Source of the DNA: Vibrio ouci
GTDB taxonomy: Bacteria; Pseudomonadota; Gammaproteobacteria; Enterobacterales; Vibrionaceae
Direction: 5' to 3'
Assembly: GCF_004551525.1 (NCBI RefSeq)
Contig: NZ_SATR01000005.1
Coordinates: 124,001 to 188,000, forward strand
Length of the DNA: 64,000 nucleotides
In this document: one piece after another, positions 8,873-18,220 of the stretch
Layout of the letters: each line of letters begins with the position of its first letter
Numbering within the stretch: position 1 is the first letter of the stretch
Program-made: the position numbers and the translations under genes
Notes under the pieces: generated by a model
The model's input: the letters and a program-made list of their open reading frames with translations, nothing else
What the model was told of the DNA's origin: nothing
Databases searched by the model: none

Positions 8873-9229
8873 TTAATCGCGCTGACGAGCTTTATATTCG
8901 TAGCTCACATTAATCACTGGTTGATAAGCAATATCACCATCACTAGTGACTATTTCATTTACCGTCACATGTGAATTTAGTAATTCGAATGAATTTACAT
9001 CGACCTGATCATTTGATGAATAATGTACTGAACGGCTCAATTCATATGGAGATTTGTCATTGATCTCCATGATCATGCTTTTACCTGCTGCAAGAGCGGC
9101 ATCTCTGCTGCCCATTGGATCACCATTCATCGATTCGCTACTAACAATAGTTTGAGATGCGCCGCCTAGACCTGCAACGGCTACTGAACTGAATAACATT
9201 ACGCTTGCAAAACTTATTACCTTAATCAT
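8873..9229 (-). CDS. Small secreted protein, DUF3316-like
   Basis: The 118-residue product has a clear signal peptide (MIKVISFASVMLFSSVAVA, cleavage near residue 19-20) and a mature part of about 98 residues with alternating polar/hydrophobic strands ending in YEYKARQRD. Size, the SRDAALAAGKSMI segment and the closing INVSYEYKAR strand resemble the Vibrio DUF3316 periplasmic family, whose function is unknown. It has no cysteine and no lipobox. It is monocistronic, with an AT-rich region of about 330 bp upstream. The family call is from memory of the pattern and is moderate. Confidence 0.6.
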   Translation of the reverse strand: MIKVISFASVMLFSSVAVAGLGGASQTIVSSESMNGDPMGSRDAALAAGKSMIMEINDKSPYELSRSVHYSSNDQVDVNSFELLNSHVTVNEIVTSDGDIAYQPVINVSYEYKARQRD

Positions 9230-9562
9230 AACTGACTCCTTTGTTTCCTTACCACTCTAATACAGAGCATATAAAGTCGAGCTATATCCACCGCTCGATT
9301 ACCTATATGGTACGAACAATAAGACCTGAATGAATTAGAATTAATTGCACTTGTTATTCGAATTTTTTGATATAAGAAGATAAATATTTGTAGTAATAAA
9401 AGTAAGGGATTAATGGCGTGTAAAATGCTTGATATAATTGGTGAGTAAAATCATTAGTTTATTACTTCGAATCGAAAATAAAGAAAGTTTTACCCAACCT
9501 AAGTATTAGAGTAAATCGTTATATGGTACTGAACAAATATCATATTAAATTTAATGATCACA
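9230..9562. other. AT-rich intergenic region without a gene
   Basis: These 333 bp separate the DUF3316-like gene (leftward) from the 3' end of the EamA gene. Open frames are shorter than 15 codons or lack ribosome-binding sites. It should hold the promoter of the DUF3316-like gene. I see no hairpin terminator, repeat or operator palindrome that I can name. Confidence 0.5.
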
Positions 9563-10465
9563 CTACAAAACTGTCAGCACCAAACCAGCAAAAATCATCC
9601 CCGTTCCCAACAGCCGCGTCATCGCAAGCTTTTCACCAAGAAATGCCACGCCAAATACCAGCCCAAAGACAATACTGAGCTGACGCAGCGCCACTACATA
9701 GCTCACATTGGTAGTCATCGTCATCGCATAGAGCACCAAGCCATAGGTGGTTAACATCATCAAACCAGCCATCGCTGACGGCTTTCTGATTTGCCAAGCT
9801 TGTGAGAATTCCGTCCATTGACGAGTCACAGCCACATAAGTCGTGATCACCACAAAGATGACCCAAAACTGAACGCCTAAATAGAAAATTGCCGAATCAA
9901 GGCTAGTTACCCCCTCAAGAGCACTCACATTTAAAAGGTTAAGCGCTTCTTTATCGAGAATTGAATACCCAGTGGTCCCCAATGCCGCGATCAAGGCCCA
10001 AATAACACCAAGTGAACAATACTCCTTGATACTGAGTCCACGTAGTGAAGAAAGAGGTACTATCAAGCAGCCCAAAGTAATTAAAACGAACCCTAGCCAA
10101 ACCTGAACTGGTAACACTTGACCAATAATGGCCGTCCCTACTCCAACCATTAGAACTGGCAATGCTCTCGCAATCGGATAGATGACGCCAATATCACCAT
10201 GCTTATAAGCATGCCCCAGCCCAATCAGGTAAACGACCTGCGCAGCCCCACTGAACAGAAGAAACCAGAAAAATGTTAGAGGTAACTGCGTCCAACCAAC
10301 TTGAAGCAAATACCAAGTTACAAATGGCGCTAAAATCAGCGAAGCTGCCGCGCTACTGGATAAAAAGAAAGCAGTACCGGAAGACTTATTGCTTTTACTC
10401 AACAGGTTCCATCCTGCATGAAGTAAAGCAGAAACAACTATCAGGCAAATTGCCCACAACGACAT
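9563..10465 (-). CDS. EamA/DMT-family exporter
   Basis: The start at 10465 follows an AAGG box and gives 300 residues, the usual size of ten-helix drug/metabolite transporters. Two homologous halves of five helices are visible: one begins MSLWAICLIVVSALLHAGWN and the second around residue 155 (LGVIWALIAALGTTGYSI). The motif HAGWNLLSKS and the closing FLGEKL-xxxR-LGTGMIFAG are typical of EamA proteins. Substrate is unknown. It lies 76 bp downstream of phnR in the same direction, but a strong hairpin stands between them. An export role for a phosphonate-pathway intermediate is therefore only a guess. Confidence 0.82.
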   Translation of the reverse strand: MSLWAICLIVVSALLHAGWNLLSKSNKSSGTAFFLSSSAAASLILAPFVTWYLLQVGWTQLPLTFFWFLLFSGAAQVVYLIGLGHAYKHGDIGVIYPIARALPVLMVGVGTAIIGQVLPVQVWLGFVLITLGCLIVPLSSLRGLSIKEYCSLGVIWALIAALGTTGYSILDKEALNLLNVSALEGVTSLDSAIFYLGVQFWVIFVVITTYVAVTRQWTEFSQAWQIRKPSAMAGLMMLTTYGLVLYAMTMTTNVSYVVALRQLSIVFGLVFGVAFLGEKLAMTRLLGTGMIFAGLVLTVL

Positions 10466-10502
10466 AGTGAGACCTTTTGTCAAAAGGTGAGAATAGAATA
10501 TT

Positions 10503-10535
10503 CTCTAGGCTTACTCTTTCTAGCTAAGCCTAGAG
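10503..10535 (-). terminator. Strong hairpin after phnR
   Basis: Between phnR and the EamA gene is an 11-bp perfect inverted repeat, CTCTAGGCTTA and TAAGCCTAGAG, with an 11-nt loop. It lacks a long T run (AATATTCT follows on the minus strand), so it may attenuate rather than fully terminate, or stabilise the 3' end of the phn transcript. Confidence 0.6.
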
Positions 10536-10541
10536 ATAAAA

Positions 10542-11246
10542 TTAACGCTGAAGCTCTGCGATTGATTCAATGCTAATGGCGTCATGTCGCCAATATTCAA
10601 TATCGCAGTCAATCAACTCACCTTGCTGATTGTAGTTCACACGTTCAACGACCATAGCCGGAGTGCCTGAAGTCGCTCTTAGGGCTTGTGCCGTCTCTCC
10701 AAGTAAACTGCTAGTACTGATACGGTAACGGATCTTTAGGTAAACCATGCCGAAATGCTCTCGGTAGATATCCGTGAGGGAATTGGACAGATCAAAATCG
10801 AGCAAGTTTGGAAACAGCTCTGGTCGAATATAGTTGGTCACATACACTACTGGACGATCTTCGAGGTATCGAACTCGATCAACTCGATACACATCGGAAA
10901 ACGGCTGTAGGTTCAGCAGGCGAACCGCTTGTTTGTCGGCCAAAATACCTTTAGCCGCGATAAGCTCTGTTTTCGGCGTACGATTTTGCGCAGCCGCCAT
11001 ATTGCTAAAATTCAGAGTTTGAGTCGGGTCATAGCGAAGTGGCTCTGGAGAGATAAACCAGCCTCGACGGTCTTCGCGATAAATACGCCCTTCTGCTTCT
11101 AGTAAAGAGAGCGCTTCACGTAAGGTTACTCGGGTGGTATCAAACGATTCAGCTAACTTGCGTTCTGCAGGCAACTTTTGGCGCGGCGAAAGCATACCTG
11201 AATCAATTTGTTCTACGATTGAATCTTTTATCTTTACGTATTGCAC
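10542..11246 (-). CDS. phnR: GntR-family regulator of phosphonate use
   Basis: The 234-residue protein has a GntR/HutC winged-helix domain at residues 1-70 (YVKIKDSIVEQIDSGML, LPAERKLAESFDTTRVTLREAL) and a C-terminal UTRA effector domain starting near residue 90, with the RVRYLEDRPVVYVTNYI core and a closing DCDIEYWRHDAISI. It is the last gene of the phnT-phnU-phnR transcript, 9 bp after the permease. HutC-type regulators bind TGGT-N4-ACCA palindromes, and three such sites stand at the promoters of this locus (14111, 15384, 15583). It most likely represses the locus until 2-aminoethylphosphonate or a derivative binds the UTRA domain. Confidence 0.87.
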   Translation of the reverse strand: MQYVKIKDSIVEQIDSGMLSPRQKLPAERKLAESFDTTRVTLREALSLLEAEGRIYREDRRGWFISPEPLRYDPTQTLNFSNMAAAQNRTPKTELIAAKGILADKQAVRLLNLQPFSDVYRVDRVRYLEDRPVVYVTNYIRPELFPNLLDFDLSNSLTDIYREHFGMVYLKIRYRISTSSLLGETAQALRATSGTPAMVVERVNYNQQGELIDCDIEYWRHDAISIESIAELQR

Positions 11247-11255
11247 GAAGTGTCC

Positions 11256-12980
11256 TTATCTTTTACACCAAGCCTGTGTGCGATTTTCTAACAATTTACC
11301 CAATGTCATCTGAACAATCTTCGCGATTGCGGCAGAAATCATGATCATCACTGCCATTGCTGCAGCAGCGCCCGTTTGGCCTGCATCATCCATATTCAGA
11401 ATCGAGACCGAAGCCGGAATCGTATCGGTTGAGTAAAGGAATACTACCGCAGAAGTGGTAGTTAATGCATTAACAAACAAATAGGTAGCGATATCTAAAA
11501 TAGCTGGAAGGCATACAGGTAACGTTACTTTAAAGAACAACTTGTATTGTGGAAGCTTGACCGATGCTGCTGTGGCTTCAATCTCAGTCGGTAACTGCTT
11601 CAACGCAGTGAGCGCTGCCATATGACCGACCGTGTAATAGTGCACCACAGTGTTAATCACCAAAAATGCCATGGTACCGTAAAGCACGTTCAGCGGATTA
11701 TTAGCATCATTGAAATAAAAGATGTAACCCAAGCCAAGCACCATACCTGGAACCGCCATCGGCACGACACTCACCATCTGCATAACTTGGCGAATTGGGC
11801 CGAATGCACGCCCTTTCTCAATACAATAAGCGCCAACAAAGATGATTGCCGTACCAAACACCGCTGTCCAGCCAGCCAACAATAGTGAGTTAAAGAACGG
11901 ACTCCAGCCATAAGTGCTGATCTCTGCGAAGTTGTAGTTGTTCAGCGTCAGCGCTTTATTCCAAGGCCAGAAAGTCACCAGAGAGCCATACACCGCCATT
12001 CCAAGTACCGCCAACACTGCCACAGAGATGATTGAACAATAAAGGAAGCAAAGGCCATCACGCGTTTTGTTTGGCTCAGGTTGATAAGGCACCGAACGAG
12101 TATCGAACAAATTCTTTTGCTTTCTTTGCACCCAACGGTCAGCGCCAAACGCCATTACCGCCGGGAACAGCAGCATGATGCTGGTCACCGCGCCCATGGC
12201 GAAGTTCTGTTGGCCCACCACCTGCTTGAAGATGTCTGTCGCCAGTACGTTGTAGCTACCCCCAATCACTTTCGGCACACCGAAATCGGTAATAACCAAA
12301 GTAAACACAACGATCAAAGTGCTGATCAAGCCATATTTAGCGGCAGGTAGCGTTACTATGAAGAAGGTTTTGATTGGTGATGTTTTGAGTGCACGAGCGG
12401 CTTCATACAGACGAGCGTCAGATGTTCGAAGGGATGTATTCAAAATCATTAAAGCATGGGGAAAGGTCCAAAAGATCAATCCCATGGCAATACCAATGCC
12501 CCCGTACACTGAGTGCCCACCAAGTAACTCTTTCGCCACACCTTGATTGCCAAATAAGAAAATCAAACTGATCGCAGGAAGCAAAGAAGGTGCAAGAATC
12601 GGTGCTGTGCCCAAGATCTGGAACAAGCCTTTAAATGGCATGCAAGAGCGAGTCAAAGCATAGGCATAACCAAATGCCAGTGCGCCGACAACAACGGTGA
12701 CGATGATGCCTAAGGTAAAGGTATTCCCTACCGACACCCAAAGGCTCGATGAAGAGAAATAGGTAGCAAAGTTAGCGAGACCAACAAACTCCCCTTCGCC
12801 GTTTTGTACACTTTTGTTCAGCATCGCCCATAGTGGCATCAAGATGAATAGCACCATGATGAGTGATAGTGCCGCCAATAAAGTGAACAGCACGACGTTA
12901 TCTCGGCTAACTCCCTCTAATAACGACTTAGTTTTTTTGTGAGTCATTAAGCGATTAATAGTCATTGTATTGGTATCCAT
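11256..12980 (-). CDS. phnU: 2-aminoethylphosphonate ABC transporter permease (two permease domains fused)
   Basis: The 574-residue protein contains two complete six-helix ABC permease modules in tandem. The first spans about residues 35-285 with an EAA-like loop at EAARALKTSPIKTFFIVTLP, and the second about residues 310-560 with EIEATAASVKLPQYKLFFKVTLP. In Salmonella these modules are the separate proteins PhnU and PhnV; here they are one chain, which is the form described as PhnU2 in other proteobacteria. It imports 2-aminoethylphosphonate with PhnS and PhnT. An AGGTGA box precedes the ATG, 8 bp after phnT ends. Confidence 0.9.
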   Translation of the reverse strand: MDTNTMTINRLMTHKKTKSLLEGVSRDNVVLFTLLAALSLIMVLFILMPLWAMLNKSVQNGEGEFVGLANFATYFSSSSLWVSVGNTFTLGIIVTVVVGALAFGYAYALTRSCMPFKGLFQILGTAPILAPSLLPAISLIFLFGNQGVAKELLGGHSVYGGIGIAMGLIFWTFPHALMILNTSLRTSDARLYEAARALKTSPIKTFFIVTLPAAKYGLISTLIVVFTLVITDFGVPKVIGGSYNVLATDIFKQVVGQQNFAMGAVTSIMLLFPAVMAFGADRWVQRKQKNLFDTRSVPYQPEPNKTRDGLCFLYCSIISVAVLAVLGMAVYGSLVTFWPWNKALTLNNYNFAEISTYGWSPFFNSLLLAGWTAVFGTAIIFVGAYCIEKGRAFGPIRQVMQMVSVVPMAVPGMVLGLGYIFYFNDANNPLNVLYGTMAFLVINTVVHYYTVGHMAALTALKQLPTEIEATAASVKLPQYKLFFKVTLPVCLPAILDIATYLFVNALTTTSAVVFLYSTDTIPASVSILNMDDAGQTGAAAAMAVMIMISAAIAKIVQMTLGKLLENRTQAWCKR

Positions 12981-12988
12981 ACGTTCAC

Positions 12989-14095
12989 CTATGCCGCCAA
13001 CACTTTCGCCGCAGCTGGAACGGAGTAACCATGTAGGCCCGCTGCGGAAAACTGAATGTAGCGAACATCACCAATCTTCATTCGTGAGTTGGTTACCGTT
13101 TCAACAGGAACATCAACAACGATGGCTTGAGTCGACGCGTCGTTTTGCAGCTCACAGTCGATGCGGAAAAATGCGCCTAAAAACTCCATCGCTATAATTC
13201 GAACAGGTAGAGAGGTCGAGTAACTGTCGACAAACTTGATGCTTTCAGGGCGAACAGCCAAATCAAAACGATCACCGCGCTGAATCTTACGATTGGTTAA
13301 ACTCGGAGCTGGAAGTAGCGTCTCAGCGATTCGGACATGAGAGTCCGTTGCGACAGACGTTTCAATAAAGTTCATACTGCCAACGAACTCAGCCACGAAG
13401 CGAGTCGCTGGCTGCTGATAGATTTCTTGAGGTGTGCCTACTTGCTCGATAACGCCGTGATTCATCACCACAATTCGATCGGCCATCGACAACGCTTCAT
13501 CTTGATCGTGGGTGACCATGATGGTGGTGATACCAAGCTTGCGCTGAAGTCTGCATATCTCATCGCGTAAATGAACACGGACTTTCGCATCTAGCGCGGA
13601 AAGAGGCTCATCAAGCAATAACAGCCCAGGAGAAAGAGCCAGTGCCCTTGCAAGTGCCACACGCTGTTGCTGACCGCCTGAAAGTTGATTCGGGAATTTC
13701 TCACCAGAAGTGGGAAGACCAATGGTTTCTAACCAGTAATCCACTTTTTCTAGCGCTTCTTTGGTCGACATGCCTTGGTTCTTCAAGCCCACCGCAATGT
13801 TCTCTTGTACGGTTAGGTTTGGAAACAGCGCGTAGGATTGAAACACGATGCCAAAATCACGCTTTTCTGGTGGTAGAAATGTGGTCTCTTGTTGGTTTTG
13901 ATATATCGCACCAGACGTCGGCAGGTCTAGGCCCGCAATAGCACGCAGCAAAGTAGTTTTACCGCAACCTGATGGACCTAAGAAACAGACAAATTCGCCT
14001 TTTACGATCGCTAGCGAGATGCTCTTTAATGCGGTGAATTGACCAAATTGCTTCACGACATTTTCAATATTCAGATAGGGTTGGTTGGTTGACAT
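12989..14095 (-). CDS. phnT: 2-aminoethylphosphonate ABC transporter ATPase
   Basis: This 368-residue ATPase carries Walker A GPSGCGKTT (residues 38-46), the Q-loop, signature LSGGQQQR, Walker B LLLLDEPLSALD and the switch histidine in MVTHDQDEA. A C-terminal TOBE domain of about 120 residues (AVRPESIKFV onwards) is typical of the spermidine/iron/phosphonate importer group. It energises the fused permease PhnU. It is the first gene of the leftward phnT-phnU-phnR operon and its promoter region contains a perfect TGGTATATACCA palindrome 15 bp upstream of the ATG. Confidence 0.93.
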   Translation of the reverse strand: MSTNQPYLNIENVVKQFGQFTALKSISLAIVKGEFVCFLGPSGCGKTTLLRAIAGLDLPTSGAIYQNQQETTFLPPEKRDFGIVFQSYALFPNLTVQENIAVGLKNQGMSTKEALEKVDYWLETIGLPTSGEKFPNQLSGGQQQRVALARALALSPGLLLLDEPLSALDAKVRVHLRDEICRLQRKLGITTIMVTHDQDEALSMADRIVVMNHGVIEQVGTPQEIYQQPATRFVAEFVGSMNFIETSVATDSHVRIAETLLPAPSLTNRKIQRGDRFDLAVRPESIKFVDSYSTSLPVRIIAMEFLGAFFRIDCELQNDASTQAIVVDVPVETVTNSRMKIGDVRYIQFSAAGLHGYSVPAAAKVLAA

Positions 14096-14110
14096 AACAG
14101 ACTCTCTTAA

Positions 14111-14122
14111 TGGTATATACCA
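14111..14122. promoter_or_regulatory. Putative PhnR operator 1 (phnT promoter)
   Basis: The 12-bp perfect palindrome TGGTATATACCA lies just upstream of the phnT start codon. It has the TGGT-N4-ACCA form bound by HutC-type GntR regulators and shares it with two sites in the phnS-phnW gap. Binding by PhnR is inferred. Confidence 0.7.
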
Positions 14123-14213
14123 AATTTAATTTCAGAGTGTTACGTTCCAATGACAAATTTATAGTTAGATGATGACAAATAGATGAAGGAAATTGAGGTT
14201 TGTTCAAGTGGTA

Positions 14214-14257
14214 ATGAGAGATTCCCAACTCGCTCCTTCGTCACTCTCGAGAATGAC
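14214..14257. repeat. Short palindromic intergenic element, Vibrio REP-like
   Basis: Between phnS and phnT lies GAGATTCCCAACTCG followed by CTCCTTCGTCACTC and GAGAATGAC, an imperfect inverted repeat of about 40 bp. GAGATTCC at one edge with GAATGAC at the other is the look of dispersed palindromic elements in Vibrio genomes. Only one copy is present in this window, so repetition cannot be shown here. Confidence 0.4.
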
Positions 14258-14283
14258 AAGGCTTCAAGAATGAGGTTCTTTCG

Positions 14284-14314
14284 AAAACAAAAATCCACCT
14301 CAACTGAGGTGGAT
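14284..14314 (-). terminator. Rho-independent terminator of phnS
   Basis: A stem of ATCCACCT and AGGTGGAT with a small loop is followed, on the minus strand, by TTTTTGTTTT. It lies 28 bp past the phnS stop, separating phnS from phnTUR. Confidence 0.88.
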
Positions 14315-14341
14315 TAAACATTGATTACGAAGCAAGTCAGA

Positions 14342-15352
14342 TTAAGACTTCGGCTCAGATTTCGCGTCAAATTTCTCTGACCATGCCGCTAGGATTTCAG
14401 CACGCTTGTTGCCCATCTTTGCAAAGTCCATCTTAGCCATGTTCTCTTGAACATTTGGGAAGTTAGAGACTGTCGCCTTAACCTCTTTATGAGCTACAAC
14501 TGGGTACATTTCTACATATAGCTCATTCGCCGCTTTGGAGATCGACCAGTCCACCACACGCTTAGCTGCTTCGGACTCTTTGACTAGACCAACGGCTTCT
14601 GATTCCCAGCCGATACCTTTTGGCGTGATGACCGCTAGCGGTGCGCCTTGCGTTTTCAGCTTCGCGCCACGACTTGCCATCGAAATACCGATAGCCACTT
14701 CACCCATACCCGCTTGAACGCATGGTTTAGAACCAGAGTGCGTGTAGTGGGCAATGTTTTTGTCTAGGTCACTCATGTAGTTCCACGCCTGATCTTCACC
14801 CATGTTTTGCAGCCAAGCAGACACCTGCATATAACCCGTACCCGATGAGGCAGGGTTTGGCATTGCAATATGCCCTTTATACACTGGCTTGGTTAGATCT
14901 TCCCATGAGGTTGGCTTAGGCAGGTTTAATTGCTTCGCAACGATTTCATTGAAACAAACAGCGTTAAAAAACGCATCGTTACCAAACCATGCTTGATTCT
15001 TTTGCGGGTCATTGAGCTTGGCATTAAGCTGATCCAAACCTTTTGGCGTATATGGTTTAAGCAGCCCCTGCTCTTTCAACAAAGCCATCGAAGACCCCGC
15101 AAGGCCCCAAACCACTTCCGCTTGAGGATTATTCTTTTCTGCCAGCAATTTCGCCGTCATGATACCTGTTGAATCACGTACCCATTTAATATTGATATCT
15201 GGGTTTTCTTTCTCAAAAGCTGACTTGTATTTAGCAAGTATGTCCGTTTCGAAAGCCGTGTAAACCGTCACTTCCTGTGCAGCCATTGCATTTGTAGCTA
15301 GCAGAGATACAAGCGCAGCCAGCGTTCCTTTCATCAAGCGGTTTTTCATCAT
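14342..15352 (-). CDS. phnS: 2-aminoethylphosphonate periplasmic binding protein
   Basis: The 336-residue protein begins with a signal peptide (residues 1-24, cleavage after AMA) and then a type-2 solute-binding fold: VTVYTAFETDILAKYKSAFEKENP at the start of the mature protein, and VEMYPVVAHKEVKA near the end. This is the extracellular ABC solute-binding group containing iron, thiamine and phosphonate receptors. The context (phnTUR downstream, phnW divergent) identifies the ligand as 2-aminoethylphosphonate or a close relative. It has its own terminator, so it is transcribed separately from phnTUR and shares a 267-bp promoter region with phnW. Confidence 0.9.
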   Translation of the reverse strand: MMKNRLMKGTLAALVSLLATNAMAAQEVTVYTAFETDILAKYKSAFEKENPDINIKWVRDSTGIMTAKLLAEKNNPQAEVVWGLAGSSMALLKEQGLLKPYTPKGLDQLNAKLNDPQKNQAWFGNDAFFNAVCFNEIVAKQLNLPKPTSWEDLTKPVYKGHIAMPNPASSGTGYMQVSAWLQNMGEDQAWNYMSDLDKNIAHYTHSGSKPCVQAGMGEVAIGISMASRGAKLKTQGAPLAVITPKGIGWESEAVGLVKESEAAKRVVDWSISKAANELYVEMYPVVAHKEVKATVSNFPNVQENMAKMDFAKMGNKRAEILAAWSEKFDAKSEPKS

Positions 15353-15383
15353 TTTCTCCAGTTAGATTGGCTAAAGTTAAAAT

Positions 15384-15395
15384 TGGTCTGTACCA
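15384..15395. promoter_or_regulatory. Putative PhnR operator 2 (phnS side)
   Basis: TGGTCTGTACCA, a near-perfect TGGT-N4-ACCA palindrome, stands 31 bp upstream of the phnS start codon. It matches the sites at 14111 and 15583 in both half-sites. Confidence 0.65.
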
Positions 15396-15582
15396 GTTAA
15401 CGAGTTACACCCTAAGAAACCAATATGACGATTACATGAATGAAACGTGGCAATTTTTAGACATTTTTAATCTTCATCTAAAACCTTATCCCATTCCGTA
15501 TAGGAACTGTGAAAGTTTTATGAAGATAAATACCTGGCTATTTACGACCGTTTTTATCTCCTGCTAAAGTGACTTTAAATTC

Positions 15583-15594
15583 TGGTGTAGACCA
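15583..15594. promoter_or_regulatory. Putative PhnR operator 3 (phnW side)
   Basis: TGGTGTAGACCA, the third TGGT-N4-ACCA site of the locus, stands 25 bp upstream of the phnW start, a position where a bound repressor would block transcription of phnW-pbfA-phnX. Confidence 0.65.
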
Positions 15595-15619
15595 AAAATT
15601 AAATCTAATGGAAATCGAG

Positions 15620-16723
15620 ATGAAAAACGAATACCTACTGCTAACTCCAGGTCCTCTATCTACCTCTGAAACCGTACGTGAAGCCATGCTAAAAGACTGG
15701 TGTACTTGGGATGATGACTACAACAAAGACATCGTAGAAGTGATCCGCACTAAGCTAGTGAAGTTAGCCACGCAACAAGACGGTTACACCAGCGTACTCA
15801 TGCAAGGCAGCGGTACGGCGTCAGTAGAAGCAACGATCGGCAGCGCAATTGGCAAAGATGGAAAATTGTTGGTTGTTGATAACGGTGCATACGGAGCGCG
15901 CATTGCCCAAATTGCTGAGTATCTAAATATCCCGTGCCATGTAGTTTCCCCTGGCGAAACATCACAGCCACACTTGAACGAGGTGGAAACTGCATTGGCA
16001 TCGGATCCTACGATCACTCACGTCGCAATTGTTCACTGCGAAACCACCACTGGCATGCTTAACCCAATTGAGGCCTTTGCTTCTGTTGCAAAGGCACACG
16101 GTAAAGTGGTGATTCTCGATGCCATGTCGAGCTTTGGTGGCATTCCTATCGATATCGCAGAATTAGGCATCGATTTTATGATCAGCTCTGCAAACAAATG
16201 TATTCAAGGCGTACCGGGCTTTGGCTTTGTGATTGCGAAACAAACTGAACTAGAAAAGTGCAAAGGTCAGGCGCGTTCTTTGAGCCTTGATCTTTACGAC
16301 CAGTGGCACTGTATGGAAGTGAACCACGGCAAATGGCGTTTCACGTCTCCAACGCACACGGTTCGCGCTTTCTACCAAGCATTGTTAGAACTGGAACAAG
16401 AAGGCGGTATTGAAGCGCGTCACAACCGTTATCAAACTAACCAGAAAACACTGGTTGCAGGTATGCGTTCTTTGGGTTTCGAACCACTACTGAGTGATGA
16501 CCTTCACTCGCCAATCATCACTTCTTTCTATTCTCCGACGCACAGTGATTACCAATTCAAAGCGTTCTACACACGTTTGAAAGAGCAAGGTTTTGTAATT
16601 TATCCGGGTAAGGTCTCGAACGCAGATTGCTTCCGTATCGGCAACATTGGTGAAGTTTACCCAGCAGATATCGAGCGCTTAATCGGTGCGATTGAAAAAG
16701 CAATGTACTGGCAAGTTGCGTAA
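15620..16723 (+). CDS. phnW: 2-aminoethylphosphonate:pyruvate transaminase
   Basis: PhnW moves the amino group of 2-aminoethylphosphonate to pyruvate, giving phosphonoacetaldehyde and alanine. I start at 15620 ([14 protein letters not shown]), which gives 367 residues, the length of Salmonella PhnW; upstream in-frame starts have poorer ribosome-binding sites. Fold-type I class V features are visible: the TPGPLS N-terminus, GSGTASVEA near residue 63, DAMSSFGG, and the pyridoxal-phosphate lysine in SSANKCIQG (K193). It is first in the rightward phnW-pbfA-phnX operon, with pbfA 26 bp downstream. Confidence 0.95.
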   Translation: MKNEYLLLTPGPLSTSETVREAMLKDWCTWDDDYNKDIVEVIRTKLVKLATQQDGYTSVLMQGSGTASVEATIGSAIGKDGKLLVVDNGAYGARIAQIAEYLNIPCHVVSPGETSQPHLNEVETALASDPTITHVAIVHCETTTGMLNPIEAFASVAKAHGKVVILDAMSSFGGIPIDIAELGIDFMISSANKCIQGVPGFGFVIAKQTELEKCKGQARSLSLDLYDQWHCMEVNHGKWRFTSPTHTVRAFYQALLELEQEGGIEARHNRYQTNQKTLVAGMRSLGFEPLLSDDLHSPIITSFYSPTHSDYQFKAFYTRLKEQGFVIYPGKVSNADCFRIGNIGEVYPADIERLIGAIEKAMYWQVA

Positions 16724-16749
16724 AGCAGCCTTCTGATTGAGAGAGCGTT

Positions 16750-18129
16750 ATGACTCAGAATATCAAACCGACCCATTTTCGCAGCGAAGGCGATGTCAAC
16801 ACGACGCCGGCGCGCCAAGCTTGGAATGCATCGATGGACGACGAACGCGCGCAAGCATTATTGAAGCGTGATTCGGAGGTCTTTCTTCATCAAGCCATGT
16901 CGACGCCTTGCTTAGATACCTTGGAAGCAGCAGAAGGCATCTACATCCAAGATGCTACCGGCAAAAAGTACATGGACTTCCATGGCAATAACGTCCATCA
17001 GCTGGGCTACGGTCATCCGCATGTGATTAAACGTGTGCAAGAGCAAATTGCCAAACTGCCGTTTTCACCACGTCGTTTTACCAACGAGACTGCGATTGAA
17101 TGTGCAGAAAAACTCACGCAAATCTGTGGTGGTGAATTGAACCGCGTGTTGTTTGCTCCGGGTGGCACATCTGCGGTTGGCATGGCACTTAAACTAGCGC
17201 GCCATATCACGGGCAACTACAAGGTGGTGTCTCTGTGGGATTCCTTCCACGGCGCATCGTTGGATGCCATCTCAGTGGGCGGCGAAGCGTGTTTCCGTCA
17301 AGGCATGGGACCATTGATGGCAGGCGTTGAGCGCATTCCACCAGCGGTATCTTACCGTGGCGCTTTCCCAGTCGCTGATGGTAGCGATGTGCATTACGCC
17401 AATTATCTTGAATACGTGATTGAGAAAGAAGGTGGCGTGGGCGCGTTTATCGCAGAAGCAGTTCGCAACACGGATGTTCAAGTGCCGAGTAAGGCCTATT
17501 GGAAACGCATCCGTGAAATCTGTGACAAACACAATGTCATGCTGATCATCGACGATATCCCTAACGGCCTGGGTCGCAGCGGCGAATGGTTTACCTACCA
17601 AGCTTATGGCATCGAGCCAGATATGCTCTGCATCGGTAAAGGTTTGGGCGGAGGCTTAGTGCCTATCTCAGCCATGGTGACCAAAGACAAATACAACACC
17701 GCCGAGCAAATCTCCATGGGTCACTACACTCATGAGAAAAGCCCTATCGGTTGTGCTGCGGCGCTGGCTACCATGGAAGCTATTGAGCAAGACGGCTTGT
17801 TAGGTAAAACCAGAGCCGACAGCCAATTCATGCATGAAAAACTAATGGAGATGAAAGCCAAATACCCAGTGATTGGTGATGTACGCGGCATCGGCATGTT
17901 GTGGGGTATTGAACTAGTAACCGACCACGAAGCCAAGACGCGCGCGTATGACGAAGCAGAAGCCGTACTCTACCAATGCCTCAACAATGGCGTGAGCTTC
18001 AAGGTATCGCAAGGCAATGTGATTCAACTCAGCCCACCGCTGATCATCACTCGCGAACAACTGACAGAAGCATTGGCAATCTTCGAACAAGCCATCGCCA
18101 AAGTGTGCAAAGACTTTAACTACTTTTAG
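16750..18129 (+). CDS. pbfA: (R)-1-hydroxy-2-aminoethylphosphonate ammonia-lyase
   Basis: The 459-residue protein has the class III aminotransferase fold with the pyridoxal-phosphate lysine in CIGKGLGGG (K297) and [11 protein letters not shown] as the cofactor-binding aspartate region. Placed between phnW and phnX it matches PbfA, described from Vibrio splendidus, which is not a transaminase: it eliminates ammonia from (R)-1-hydroxy-2-aminoethylphosphonate to give phosphonoacetaldehyde, the PhnX substrate. The DDIPNGLGR segment replaces the DEVQ/DEVxTG motif typical of true class III transaminases, which fits the lyase role. It widens the operon's substrates from 2-aminoethylphosphonate to its hydroxylated form. 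Confidence 0.88.
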   Translation: MTQNIKPTHFRSEGDVNTTPARQAWNASMDDERAQALLKRDSEVFLHQAMSTPCLDTLEAAEGIYIQDATGKKYMDFHGNNVHQLGYGHPHVIKRVQEQIAKLPFSPRRFTNETAIECAEKLTQICGGELNRVLFAPGGTSAVGMALKLARHITGNYKVVSLWDSFHGASLDAISVGGEACFRQGMGPLMAGVERIPPAVSYRGAFPVADGSDVHYANYLEYVIEKEGGVGAFIAEAVRNTDVQVPSKAYWKRIREICDKHNVMLIIDDIPNGLGRSGEWFTYQAYGIEPDMLCIGKGLGGGLVPISAMVTKDKYNTAEQISMGHYTHEKSPIGCAAALATMEAIEQDGLLGKTRADSQFMHEKLMEMKAKYPVIGDVRGIGMLWGIELVTDHEAKTRAYDEAEAVLYQCLNNGVSFKVSQGNVIQLSPPLIITREQLTEALAIFEQAIAKVCKDFNYF

Positions 18130-18220
18130 GGTCGATAGACATCGACAAAAAACCAATTTATCCAGAGCGCAGTTCCAACATTTAGGTAAACGTTCTGGCA
18201 CAAAAGAAAAAGGATTCAAC

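Noticed and set aside
14214..14257. Inverted repeat considered as an insertion-sequence end
   Set aside because: There is no transposase, no partner end and no target duplication; a short dispersed palindrome is the simpler reading.
15553..15619. Upstream in-frame starts of phnW (15569, 15608)
   Set aside because: They have no ribosome-binding site, and 15620 gives the family's exact length; starting at 15569 would also put the operator inside the gene.
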